Assembly: GCF_902859915.1 (NCBI RefSeq)
Contig: NZ_CADIKK010000032.1
Coordinates: 1 to 64,000, forward strand
From: Paraburkholderia ultramafica
GTDB taxonomy: Bacteria; Pseudomonadota; Gammaproteobacteria; Burkholderiales; Burkholderiaceae
Length of the DNA: 64,000 nucleotides
Direction: 5' to 3'
Shown: piece by piece, positions 16,944-23,816 of the stretch
Layout of the letters: each line of letters begins with the position of its first letter
Numbering within the stretch: the first letter of the stretch is position 1
Translations under genes and position numbers: made by a program
Notes under the pieces: model-generated
What the model was told of the DNA's origin: nothing
Databases searched by the model: none
The model's input: the letters and a program-made list of their open reading frames with translations, nothing else

Positions 16944-16983
16944 GGGCAAAGGCGAACGATCCTGCGATCGTTCGTCTTTGCCC
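16944..16983. terminator. Strong hairpin after the polygalacturonase remnant
   Basis: GGGCAAAG (16944-16951) plus CGAACGATC (16953-16961) pair with GATCGTTCG (16966-16974) and CTTTGCCC (16976-16983) across a G-T position, giving an 18-bp stem with a CTGC loop. No long T-run, so it is a terminator-like element rather than a textbook one. Confidence 0.5.
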
Positions 16984-17082
16984 TGCCGCGACGTGATGTG
17001 ACGCGACGCTACAACCGGCTACTCCGGCGCTCGCCGCATACAAAGCATCACGCCCCAAGCGAATCGGCAAAATGAGCAGGCG

Positions 17083-17107
17083 AAAAAAAGCCGCTCCGAA
17101 GAGCGGC
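17083..17107 (-). terminator. Rho-independent terminator of ilvD
   Basis: On the minus strand GCCGCTC (17107-17101), loop TTCG, GAGCGGC (17096-17090), then seven T (17089-17083). It starts 35 nt after the ilvD stop. Confidence 0.88.
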
Positions 17108-17141
17108 CTTGAAGCAGACGGGCACGCAGCCCGTCGCAAGA

Positions 17142-19001
17142 TCAATCGTCCAGCAGCGACAGGTCGCGCACCGCGCCTTTGTCGGCCGACATGACCAGCT
17201 TCGCGTAGGCCTTGAGAGCCGCGGACACCTTGCGCGGACGCGGCTTGGCCGGCTTCCACCCCTTCGCGTTCTGCTCTTCGCGGCGGCGCGCCAGTTCCTC
17301 GTCGGACAGCAGCACGTTGATCATGCGCTGCGGAATGTCGATGCGGATCTTGTCGCCGTCGCGCACGAGACCGATCGCGCCGCCAGCCGCCGCCTCAGGC
17401 GAACAGTGGCCGATCGACAGGCCCGAGGTGCCGCCCGAGAAGCGGCCGTCCGTCAGCAGCGCGCACGCCTTGCCCAGACCCTGGGACTTGATGTAGCTCG
17501 TCGGATAGAGCATCTCCTGCATGCCGGGGCCACCCTTCGGGCCTTCGTAGCGCACGATCACCACGTCGCCGGCCTTGACCTTGCCGGCGAGGATGTTCTC
17601 CACCGCCTCGTCCTGCGATTCGGTGACGTGAGCCGTGCCCTCGAACACGAGAATGCTCTCGTCCACCCCGGCGGTCTTCACCACGCAGCCATCGAGCGCG
17701 ATGTTGCCCGTCAGCACCGCGAGGCCGCCTTCCTTCGAGAACGCGTGCTCGTACGAGCGGATGCAGCCCTCGGCGCGATCCAGATCCAGGCTCGGCCAGC
17801 GAGTGTTCTGGCTGAACGCCACCTGCGTGGGGACGCCGGCCGGGCCAGCCAGGTAGAAGTTCTTGACGGCTTCATCCTGGGTGCGGGTGATGTCCCACTG
17901 ATCCAGCGCGTCCTTGAGCGTGGCGGCGTGCACCGTGGGCACGTCGGTGTGCAGCTTGCCGGCGCGCTCCAGCTCGCCGAGGATAGCCATGATGCCGCCC
18001 GCGCGGTGCACGTCTTCGATGTGGTACTTGTTGGTATTGGGCGCCACCTTGCACAGCTGCGGCACGACGCGCGACAGGCGGTCGATGTCGGTCATCGTGA
18101 AGTCGATGTCCGCTTCGCGCGCGATCGCCAGCAGGTGCAGGATCGTGTTGGTCGAGCCGCCCATCGCGATGTCCAGCGTCATCGCGTTCTCGAACGCCTT
18201 GAAGCCCACCGCGCGCGGCAGGATCGACGCCTGCTCCTCTTCGTAGTACTGGCGGGCCAGTTCCACGATGCGGCGGCCAGCGCGCTTGAAGAGCTGCTCG
18301 CGGTCCGCGTGGGTGGCGACCACCGTGCCGTTGCCGGGCAGCGACAGGCCCAGCGCCTCGGTGAGGCAGTTCATCGAGTTGGCCGTGAACATGCCCGAGC
18401 ACGAGCCGCAGGTCGGGCACGCGGAGCGCTCTACCTCGGCCACGTCGGCGTCAGAATAGGCCTTGTCGGCGGCGATCACCATCGCGTCCACCAGGTCGAG
18501 CTTCTTGAACTCGATGGTGCCGGTGGCGGGATTGGCGAGGCGCGTCTTGCCGGCTTCCATCGGGCCGCCGGAAACGAAGATCACCGGGATGTTGAGCCGC
18601 ATCGCGGCCATCAGCATGCCGGGGGTGATCTTGTCGCAGTTGGAGATGCACACCATCGCGTCGGCACAGTGCGCGTTGACCATGTATTCCACCGAGTCCG
18701 CGATGATGTCGCGACTGGGCAGCGAATACAGCATGCCGTCGTGGCCCATCGCGATGCCGTCATCGACGGCGATGGTGTTGAACTCCTTGGCCACGCCACC
18801 CGCGGCCTCGATCTCGCGCGCGACGAGCTGGCCCAGGTCCTTCAGGTGCACGTGTCCAGGCACGAACTGGGTGAACGAATTGACCACCGCAATGATCGGC
18901 TTGGAAAAGTCTTCGTCTTTCATGCCGGTGGCGCGCCACAGGGAGCGCGCCCCCGCCATGTTGCGGCCGGCGGTGGAGGTTTTGGAACGGTATGCGGGCA
19001 T
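17142..19001 (-). CDS. ilvD: Dihydroxy-acid dehydratase (branched-chain amino acid biosynthesis)
   Basis: A 619-aa Fe-S/Mg2+ dehydratase of the IlvD/Edd family, close to E. coli IlvD in length. Cluster-binding and catalytic segments are CISNCDKITPG (Cys122, Lys124) and SACPTCGSCSGMFTANSMN (Cys195, Cys198, Cys201), with Asp81 in AVDDGIAMGHDGM. It converts 2,3-dihydroxy-isovalerate and -methylvalerate to the 2-oxo acids for valine and isoleucine. The ATG at 19001 gives the standard MPAYRSKTSTAGRNMAGAR start; longer in-frame extension runs into repeats and is rejected. Aldonate dehydratase paralogues exist, but GARSLWRATGMKD favours IlvD. No uronate box was seen upstream. Confidence 0.93.
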   Translation of the reverse strand: MPAYRSKTSTAGRNMAGARSLWRATGMKDEDFSKPIIAVVNSFTQFVPGHVHLKDLGQLVAREIEAAGGVAKEFNTIAVDDGIAMGHDGMLYSLPSRDIIADSVEYMVNAHCADAMVCISNCDKITPGMLMAAMRLNIPVIFVSGGPMEAGKTRLANPATGTIEFKKLDLVDAMVIAADKAYSDADVAEVERSACPTCGSCSGMFTANSMNCLTEALGLSLPGNGTVVATHADREQLFKRAGRRIVELARQYYEEEQASILPRAVGFKAFENAMTLDIAMGGSTNTILHLLAIAREADIDFTMTDIDRLSRVVPQLCKVAPNTNKYHIEDVHRAGGIMAILGELERAGKLHTDVPTVHAATLKDALDQWDITRTQDEAVKNFYLAGPAGVPTQVAFSQNTRWPSLDLDRAEGCIRSYEHAFSKEGGLAVLTGNIALDGCVVKTAGVDESILVFEGTAHVTESQDEAVENILAGKVKAGDVVIVRYEGPKGGPGMQEMLYPTSYIKSQGLGKACALLTDGRFSGGTSGLSIGHCSPEAAAGGAIGLVRDGDKIRIDIPQRMINVLLSDEELARRREEQNAKGWKPAKPRPRKVSAALKAYAKLVMSADKGAVRDLSLLDD

Positions 19002-19149
19002 TGTGGTTGTTGAAGAAATATCGCGGACAGGATGCGGGCCACGGGAATAAAGGCCCCTCGGGCGCCGGTGCAAACAACCTTTTGAGCCGCGCTCCGGGCA
19101 AACTTCGCGATTATCCCATACCGCCTGGACACGTGCTGCGCCACGGGTT

Positions 19150-19640
19150 ACGTGCGGCGCCACTTGTGCTGAGGCGAGGCTGCCGCACGTGCGTGACGAC
19201 GAATTCGAGGCCCTCGGCGACGCGCATTTGCGTCGGTCCATTCTGAATTTTGATAACTGCCGGAACAGCAACGCGCGCCACATGAGCACTTGAGCACTTG
19301 AGCACTTGAGCACTTGAGCACTTGAGCACTTGAGCACTTGAGCACTTGAGCGCTTGCGGCGCGTAGGCCAGTACGAGCAGCGCGCGGTAGCGGCGCGAGG
19401 CGGTCTAGCTGGCGACGGATGCGCGCGGCCTGCGCGGTTGCATCCGTACCGGTTAGCGTGGAAGCGGACAGCACGCCCTGATGGAGCACGCCGAGCGAAG
19501 ACAGGCCGCCACACTCAACGGCATGACGCAATGCGTCGCGCAGTGCAGAGGCGGGACTGGAGCGGGAAAAACCAGGACCAGAAATACATAAACCGGCTAG
19601 CGCGGGTTTCCCGAATCGGGACAGATTTCGACCATCCCGA
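19150..19640 (-). pseudogene. Frameshifted remnant of a small Cys-containing protein, split by an 8-bp repeat
   Basis: On the minus strand a coding-like trace runs from about 19640: SALRDALRHAVECGGLSSLG, then ATAQAARIRRQLDRL, then after a one-base shift YRALLVLAYAPQALKC. The 8-bp repeat follows, and after it, in yet another frame, CGARCCSGSYQNSEWTDA. This order resembles a small Burkholderia protein with a CCSG...NPEW segment that I recall but cannot name. At least two frameshifts make it non-functional as written. It lies upstream of ilvD on the same strand. The family assignment is weak; the frame changes are read directly. Confidence 0.4.
19283..19354. repeat. 8-bp tandem repeat TGAGCACT, eight perfect copies plus one variant
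   Basis: Units start at 19283, 19291, 19299, 19307, 19315, 19323, 19331 and 19339; the ninth unit (19347-19354) reads TGAGCGCT. Because 8 is not a multiple of 3, each gain or loss of a unit shifts the minus-strand frame, and every third unit restores it. In translation it gives repeated SAQVLKCS. Confidence 0.95.
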
Positions 19641-19855
19641 TTGAGGCCCCAACTAGCCGGAATCTGGTGAATGTCAATTCTTGCAAATATAGCCAATACG
19701 CATTGATCTGTAACCATTTTTTGACCTTACCTGATTGCGCTTCAAAAAGAATAGGTGAAGGATCGAAGAAATTTGGCGTGCGACTCAGACGCCCCGCGCG
19801 CCAGCTTCGTGAACATCGCGTCAATGGCGCTTTTTTGTCTTTAGGAGAACTGGAA

Positions 19856-20527
19856 ATGTCGAAACAGGAACCCAAAGGGACGCTTCACCGCTTCGCAACC
19901 GTTGGCGCGCTCACGGAACGCGGTGGACGCGTCAGTACCGGCTATGGGTCGAAGATTTGCGGGCTTCCCATCGCGCGGGTCGGCGATATCGTTACCTATA
20001 GCGACGGCAGCGAAGCCGCCATCATTGACGGCGCAGGATATGCGGCCGTGTTTGGGGACCACCCCGCCGCGCTAGTCGGTAGCCGCCTCACGAACGGCGA
20101 CCGGATCATCGAAACGCCCTGGGGACACCTGGAAATGGGCGTCTGCGTCCCCGACGATGAACCGGTGCCGGGCCTGTTCGATGCAAACTGGACGCCGCCA
20201 CCGCGCAAACCCCTGGACCGCTTCGCCGTGCGCGGTGCAACTACGGCACGGGGCGGCATCGTGCGCGAAGTGTCAAGCCTATGGGAAGTCGAACGAACGC
20301 ACCGCAAGGCCGCGAGCATTGGCGATTTTGTCGAGTATCAGGACGGAAGCCGCGCACGCATCATTACGGGCATCGGCATTCCTGGCAACGAACAGAACCG
20401 CTATGCGGTCGTTGGCAGTCTGCTGGATAACGGCGATGTGATTACCGACAGCCCGCACCGCGAGCCGCAAACGTCCACGATCTTTGTTCCCATTGATGAA
20501 CACGGTGCCGCGCTGGCGGCCCCGTAA
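19856..20527 (+). CDS. Protein with two tandem PAAR-like domains (T6SS spike tip or adaptor)
   Basis: A 223-aa protein built of two related halves of about 95 residues. The first has GGRVSTGYGSKICGLPIARV and GDIVTYSDGSEAAIIDG; the second has GGIVREVSSLWEVERTHR and GDFVEYQDGSRARIITG. Both carry the glycine-rich beta-turn pattern of PAAR proteins, which sharpen the VgrG spike of type VI secretion. AGGAG (19843-19847) lies 8 nt before the ATG, so upstream in-frame codons are not used. It is the first of six tightly packed genes. No VgrG or Hcp gene is in the window, so the spike partner must be encoded elsewhere. Confidence 0.7.
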   Translation: MSKQEPKGTLHRFATVGALTERGGRVSTGYGSKICGLPIARVGDIVTYSDGSEAAIIDGAGYAAVFGDHPAALVGSRLTNGDRIIETPWGHLEMGVCVPDDEPVPGLFDANWTPPPRKPLDRFAVRGATTARGGIVREVSSLWEVERTHRKAASIGDFVEYQDGSRARIITGIGIPGNEQNRYAVVGSLLDNGDVITDSPHREPQTSTIFVPIDEHGAALAAP

Positions 20528-20539
20528 CGGGGGGGCATC

Positions 20540-20881
20540 ATGAGGCGTCGAATTGCCGTAGTCGGCGATACATTGACGAGCGGCGGCCAGATTCTCGATT
20601 ACGAGCAGACTACCGGCTTTCGCTTTCACGGGCATAAAACCGCGCTACCCGGAAACGAGGTGTCCTGCGAGAAATGCAAAAGCACTGGGATTCTCGCCAA
20701 GGCGGGTGGCCCATACCGACTTCACTACCACACTGCGCGCGAGGTGGCGCTGGATGGCGATATCGTGCTGTGCAAATGTCCGACTCCGCCCGCCATTATC
20801 GCCACGCTCGCGGGTGGATCATGGGTCGAAGATCGTGGACGTTTGCGGCTCGCGGCCTATCCTGGGCATAGGGAGGCTTGA
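20540..20881 (+). CDS. PAAR domain protein
   Basis: A 113-aa single-domain PAAR protein. It opens with RIAVVGDTLTSGGQILDY, then NEVSCEKCKSTGILAKAGG and GDIVLCKCPTPPAIIATL, with two CxxC/CxC cysteine pairs like those that bind zinc at the PAAR tip. It ends in GHREA, a C-terminus shared with the next two proteins. A G-rich tract just upstream (GGGGGG) serves as binding site. The stop TGA abuts the ATG of the next gene, and the codons for HREA contain AGGGAGG, which supplies that gene's ribosome binding site. Confidence 0.75.
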   Translation: MRRRIAVVGDTLTSGGQILDYEQTTGFRFHGHKTALPGNEVSCEKCKSTGILAKAGGPYRLHYHTAREVALDGDIVLCKCPTPPAIIATLAGGSWVEDRGRLRLAAYPGHREA

Positions 20882-21448
20882 ATGCCGGGAACGTACTATG
20901 CAGCGGTCGAGGGCGATCCGCTGGACAACGGCTCTGGCGGTTATGTGCTGAATGGCTCCAGTACCTTCCTGATCGCTGATGAAACCGGCCGCAACCGTCG
21001 CGCGGCGTTCATCGGACACCAGGCGTGGTGTGGCGTCTGCAAAAGTGTGGGCCTCATCACGAAAGGCGTACCCGTCCGCAAGGGTGGCCGCATGATCGAC
21101 CTGACAGGGGGCATGCAGGACCAGGCGGTGGGCGGTGACTTTGTGATATGCAACTGCGCTGACCACCCGCGCATCATCGCGGTCTATGGACGTAGCTGGA
21201 TCATTCATGACCGGGGCAACGCGGAAAGCTCACGCGCGGACGTTACGCCCACGCAACGCCTGAAGTACGACGAGCAATTCACACTAACCGATGCGGCAGG
21301 TAACGCGCTCTCCAATACGTATTACACCGTGCGTATGCCTTCTGGTGAACTGGTGCACGGTGTTACCGATCCGTCGGGCAAGACCGCGCGTTATGAGACG
21401 GACGACGCACACCGCCTGGCTCTTTACATCGGCCACCGGGAGGCGTAA
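20882..21448 (+). CDS. PAAR-like protein with a C-terminal transthyretin-like extension (copy 1)
   Basis: A 188-aa protein. Residues 1-110 are PAAR-like with cysteine pairs in HQAWCGVCKSVG and DFVICNCADHPRIIAVYG. Residues about 128-188 form a beta-sandwich-like extension (YDEQFTLTDAAGNALSNTYY, GVTDPSGKTARYETD) of a type common on T6SS-linked PAAR and effector proteins. It ends in GHREA. It is a paralogue of the next gene, so one tandem duplication is likely. The C-terminal extension probably docks cargo or contacts the lysozyme encoded downstream; that is inference. Confidence 0.7.
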   Translation: MPGTYYAAVEGDPLDNGSGGYVLNGSSTFLIADETGRNRRAAFIGHQAWCGVCKSVGLITKGVPVRKGGRMIDLTGGMQDQAVGGDFVICNCADHPRIIAVYGRSWIIHDRGNAESSRADVTPTQRLKYDEQFTLTDAAGNALSNTYYTVRMPSGELVHGVTDPSGKTARYETDDAHRLALYIGHREA

Positions 21449-22018
21449 TTGACTGTCTACTATGCGGTTGTGGAAGACGATCCGCTTGATAACGGAGGCA
21501 ACAGCCATGTTATCGGCGGCACACCTCATGCAACTATCCAGGGCCCGGACGGGAAGTCACGCGGGCAGACGCATCTCGGACATAAGGCGTGGTGTTCAGT
21601 GTGCCAGTCTGTCGGCGAAATTGCCGCAGGTGCGCGAATATCGGACTATCTGCGCGGCTGGGACGAAATCTTGGGCGCGAAGGAAGCTATTGACGGCGAT
21701 ATCGTGCTCTGCAAATGCGAGCGGCACCCGCGCATCGTGTCGGTCTATGCGCGTAGCTGCACGTACATCGATAGCGCTAGCGGCGCGCCGGCCGCTGCTA
21801 CGCCGGCTGCACTAGCATCCGCGCAAAGCACCGGATACGACGAACAATTCACGCTTCGCGATGCGAATGGTTCGCCACTCGCCGATACCTATTACACCCT
21901 TGCTTCGCACGGCACGCTGATTCACGGCGTCACTGACTCATACGGACGCACTGCGCGCCACGAAACAGACGGAGCGCAAGCCGTCCGCGTTTATCTTGGT
22001 CACAGACAGGAGGCCTAA
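21449..22018 (+). CDS. PAAR-like protein with a C-terminal transthyretin-like extension (copy 2)
   Basis: A 189-aa paralogue of the preceding protein: HKAWCSVCQSVGEIAAG and DIVLCKCERHPRIVSVYAR in the PAAR-like part, an Ala-rich linker, then YDEQFTLRDANGSPLADTYY and GVTDSYGRTARHETD. The start is a TTG at 21449 immediately after the previous TAA, with GGGAGG inside the previous gene's last codons. No ATG in frame fits as well. It ends GHRQEA and its TAA overlaps the ATG of the lysozyme gene by one base (TAATG), so translation is probably coupled to the effector. Confidence 0.7.
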   Translation: MTVYYAVVEDDPLDNGGNSHVIGGTPHATIQGPDGKSRGQTHLGHKAWCSVCQSVGEIAAGARISDYLRGWDEILGAKEAIDGDIVLCKCERHPRIVSVYARSCTYIDSASGAPAAATPAALASAQSTGYDEQFTLRDANGSPLADTYYTLASHGTLIHGVTDSYGRTARHETDGAQAVRVYLGHRQEA

Positions 22019-22602
22019 TGCCTGATGCGCTTGCAACCGTACTAACAAACACCAATCCGAATTCATGCGTGAATGTCCAATCGGGCCGACTTTGTAAGCC
22101 GTGGCAGCTGTCGAATGATGGAATAGCGTTTATGGCTGTATGTGAAAGTGGCGTTTTGAATGGCACCTATATGGGCATGCCCGTCGTTGATGGAATGATT
22201 CTAAAAGTTTATGTCGATAGCAAGGGGTATCCTACAGTCGGATTCGGGCATAAAGTTATTCCTTCGGATCATTTGCATGTGGGCGATGCGATTTCGGTAG
22301 AGCGCGCACGAGAGCTTTCAAAAATTAACTTGGCAGAATCCGGGTCTGCGATTAATCGTCGGGTACACGTTCCATTGCACCAATGCGAATATGATGCACT
22401 GGTAAGCATGGCTTTTAATGCGGGATCGGGACACGGAATTGCGAAATTAGTTGATAAAATCAATACCGGTGAATATGCTGCTTTACCAGCGTATATTCGT
22501 ACATATCGCGCCCGTGGGATTGAGTGGCGGCGCGCTCTTGAAGCACGACTTTTTGAAACTGGGAATTACGATGCGCGACATGGGAAAGGCATTGCTATAT
22601 AA
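22018..22602 (+). CDS. T4-type lysozyme (GH24) family protein, probable T6SS peptidoglycan-degrading effector
   Basis: A 194-aa protein of the phage-lysozyme fold. YVDSKGYPTVGFGHKV supplies Asp67 and Thr73 with the same six-residue spacing as the T4 lysozyme Asp20/Thr26, and Glu43 in MAVCESG is the likely acid. LVSMAFNAGSG and GIEWRRALEARLFETG match the C-terminal lobe. No signal peptide is seen, consistent with injection rather than export. Compared with T4 lysozyme the Glu-Asp stretch is about 15 residues longer. The DNA is visibly AT-richer than its neighbours. It overlaps the upstream PAAR gene and the downstream LprI-like gene, as expected of an effector-immunity pair. Confidence 0.8.
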   Translation: MPDALATVLTNTNPNSCVNVQSGRLCKPWQLSNDGIAFMAVCESGVLNGTYMGMPVVDGMILKVYVDSKGYPTVGFGHKVIPSDHLHVGDAISVERARELSKINLAESGSAINRRVHVPLHQCEYDALVSMAFNAGSGHGIAKLVDKINTGEYAALPAYIRTYRARGIEWRRALEARLFETGNYDARHGKGIAI

Positions 22603-23026
22603 ATCGGTCAAGTCCCTTGTGGCAGCAATGGCACTAAGTGGCTTTCAGTCGATATATGCCGATGAAGTCATCAATTATTCGAACTGCACGCAGCACCTTG
22701 GCGGTGGTGGATTCGGAGATTTCGACTGTTACGAAATTCATGCCAAGAGCCTGGAGGCTGATAACAAGAAAGTCTTCAATGCAATCAAGTTAGCGCGCGG
22801 CGTTACTAGCGCGAACAGGATCGAATTGAGCGGATACATGCGAGCGCAAGACGATGCGGCGAAGGCTTGTGATCTCGCGATTAAACTTGAATATCCGTCA
22901 CAGAAAGAAAGAGCGCAAAGGGATCATATAGAATTATATGATGTCATGGCGGCACGTTGCCACTATTCGATTAGAAAGCAACAAAACGAGTTTCTGCATG
23001 ATCTACATTCAATCACGAACGATTAA
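22571..23026 (+). CDS. LprI-like periplasmic protein, probable lysozyme immunity protein
   Basis: A 151-aa protein from the ATG at 22571; the alternative ATG at 22580 would shorten it by three residues. A signal peptide is visible (KALLYKSVKSLVAAMALSG, cleavage near IYADE). The mature part carries the LprI/DUF1311-like layout: FDCYEIHAKSLEADNKKVF, YMRAQDDAAKACDLAI and AARCHYSIRKQQ with spaced cysteines. Members of that group inhibit lysozymes. It overlaps the end of the lysozyme gene by 32 nt, which fits a periplasmic immunity partner protecting the producer's own wall. AT-rich like the effector. Assignment to LprI is from pattern only. Confidence 0.6.
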   Translation: MRDMGKALLYKSVKSLVAAMALSGFQSIYADEVINYSNCTQHLGGGGFGDFDCYEIHAKSLEADNKKVFNAIKLARGVTSANRIELSGYMRAQDDAAKACDLAIKLEYPSQKERAQRDHIELYDVMAARCHYSIRKQQNEFLHDLHSITND

Positions 23027-23047
23027 GAGCAGCTACGCCATTCATGG

Positions 23048-23690
23048 CTAATTCAATTGCCCCGCTTCGGCCGGGCTTTCCTGTCTATGGGCGCGGCAAT
23101 CGCTCACGAAGTCGCGCGTGTCATAAATCTTGTCGGCGCCCACGGTCTTCGCGTGTGTGCCGGGCACATAGTCGAGTAGTCGCAGCACACTGACCCGCTC
23201 CGAAAAACCATCCGCATGACTGGCCACGGCGCCGACCACCAGCCCCGAACGGTTCTCCATCAGGACGTGTCCGTGGTAACAGAGGATGGCCGGGCTCTTG
23301 CCGCTCTTGTTGAACAGACGCGCATCCGGATCCGTGCTCGACTCATGTGTGGCGTTGCTGCGCGGCTGGCCCTTCCAGTAGGTGTCAGCATTGCGTCCGC
23401 CCTTTGCCGGCAGTCCATCGTCCGAGCCGTCCTTGCGGCGGAAAGCTCTTATAACTGGCCCACGCCTGAATCGGCGTGCCATCTACCGAGAAATGGTCTC
23501 CGGCCGCTGTCCGCATAGATGACGCCTGAACAGCCCATTGAGCCGTTTCAACGCTTCATTGACCAGCAGCCGGACTGGTCGCAGCGGATGATCCGCCGGG
23601 ACGAAATCCTCCAGTTTTACCGTGGTAAACAGGGGTTCCTGCATCTCATCCAGTCCGCGCATCGCATCCGCTGCCAAAAATCATGAACAC
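23048..23690 (-). mobile_element. Deleted IS5-like transposase remnant
   Basis: On the minus strand the transposase N-terminus (EPLFTTVKLEDFVPADHPLR, KRLNGLF) starts near 23677. It shifts frame to IYADSGR, then jumps to FSVDGTPIQAWASYKSF, so the segment between is deleted. After another shift it reads RRKDGSDDGLPAKGGRNADT, ENRSGLVVGAVASHADGF and AKTVGADKIYDTRDFV, then ends at 23048. The first two acidic catalytic positions (VDGT, GADK) remain and the C-terminal Glu region is lost. I recognise this as a common Paraburkholderia IS5-group element. It lies at the right edge of the PAAR/lysozyme cassette. The stretch 23691-23816 holds no gene. Confidence 0.85.
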
Positions 23691-23816
23691 GATATCCATA
23701 ACGCCTGTCCCTCAAAGCCCGTTTACACGGGACCGAAATTCAAGAGCCTGCTAGACCCCGCTTCCGCTTCTGCTTTTCCCGTCACGCTAAATCACGCTTC
23801 CGGAACTCACCGTCAC

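Noticed and set aside
17142..19001. IlvD considered as an aldonate or pentonate dehydratase of the uronate regulon
   Set aside because: N-terminal and cluster motifs fit true IlvD better, it has its own terminator, and no uronate box was found upstream.
19283..19354. 8-bp repeat considered as CRISPR or iteron origin
   Set aside because: No spacers, unit too short for CRISPR; no replication gene or AT-rich region next to it to support an origin.
17142..19514. 790-aa reading of ilvD starting upstream of the 8-bp repeat
   Set aside because: The extra 171 residues are repeat-derived low-complexity sequence and the standard MPAYRSKTSTAGR start is at 19001.
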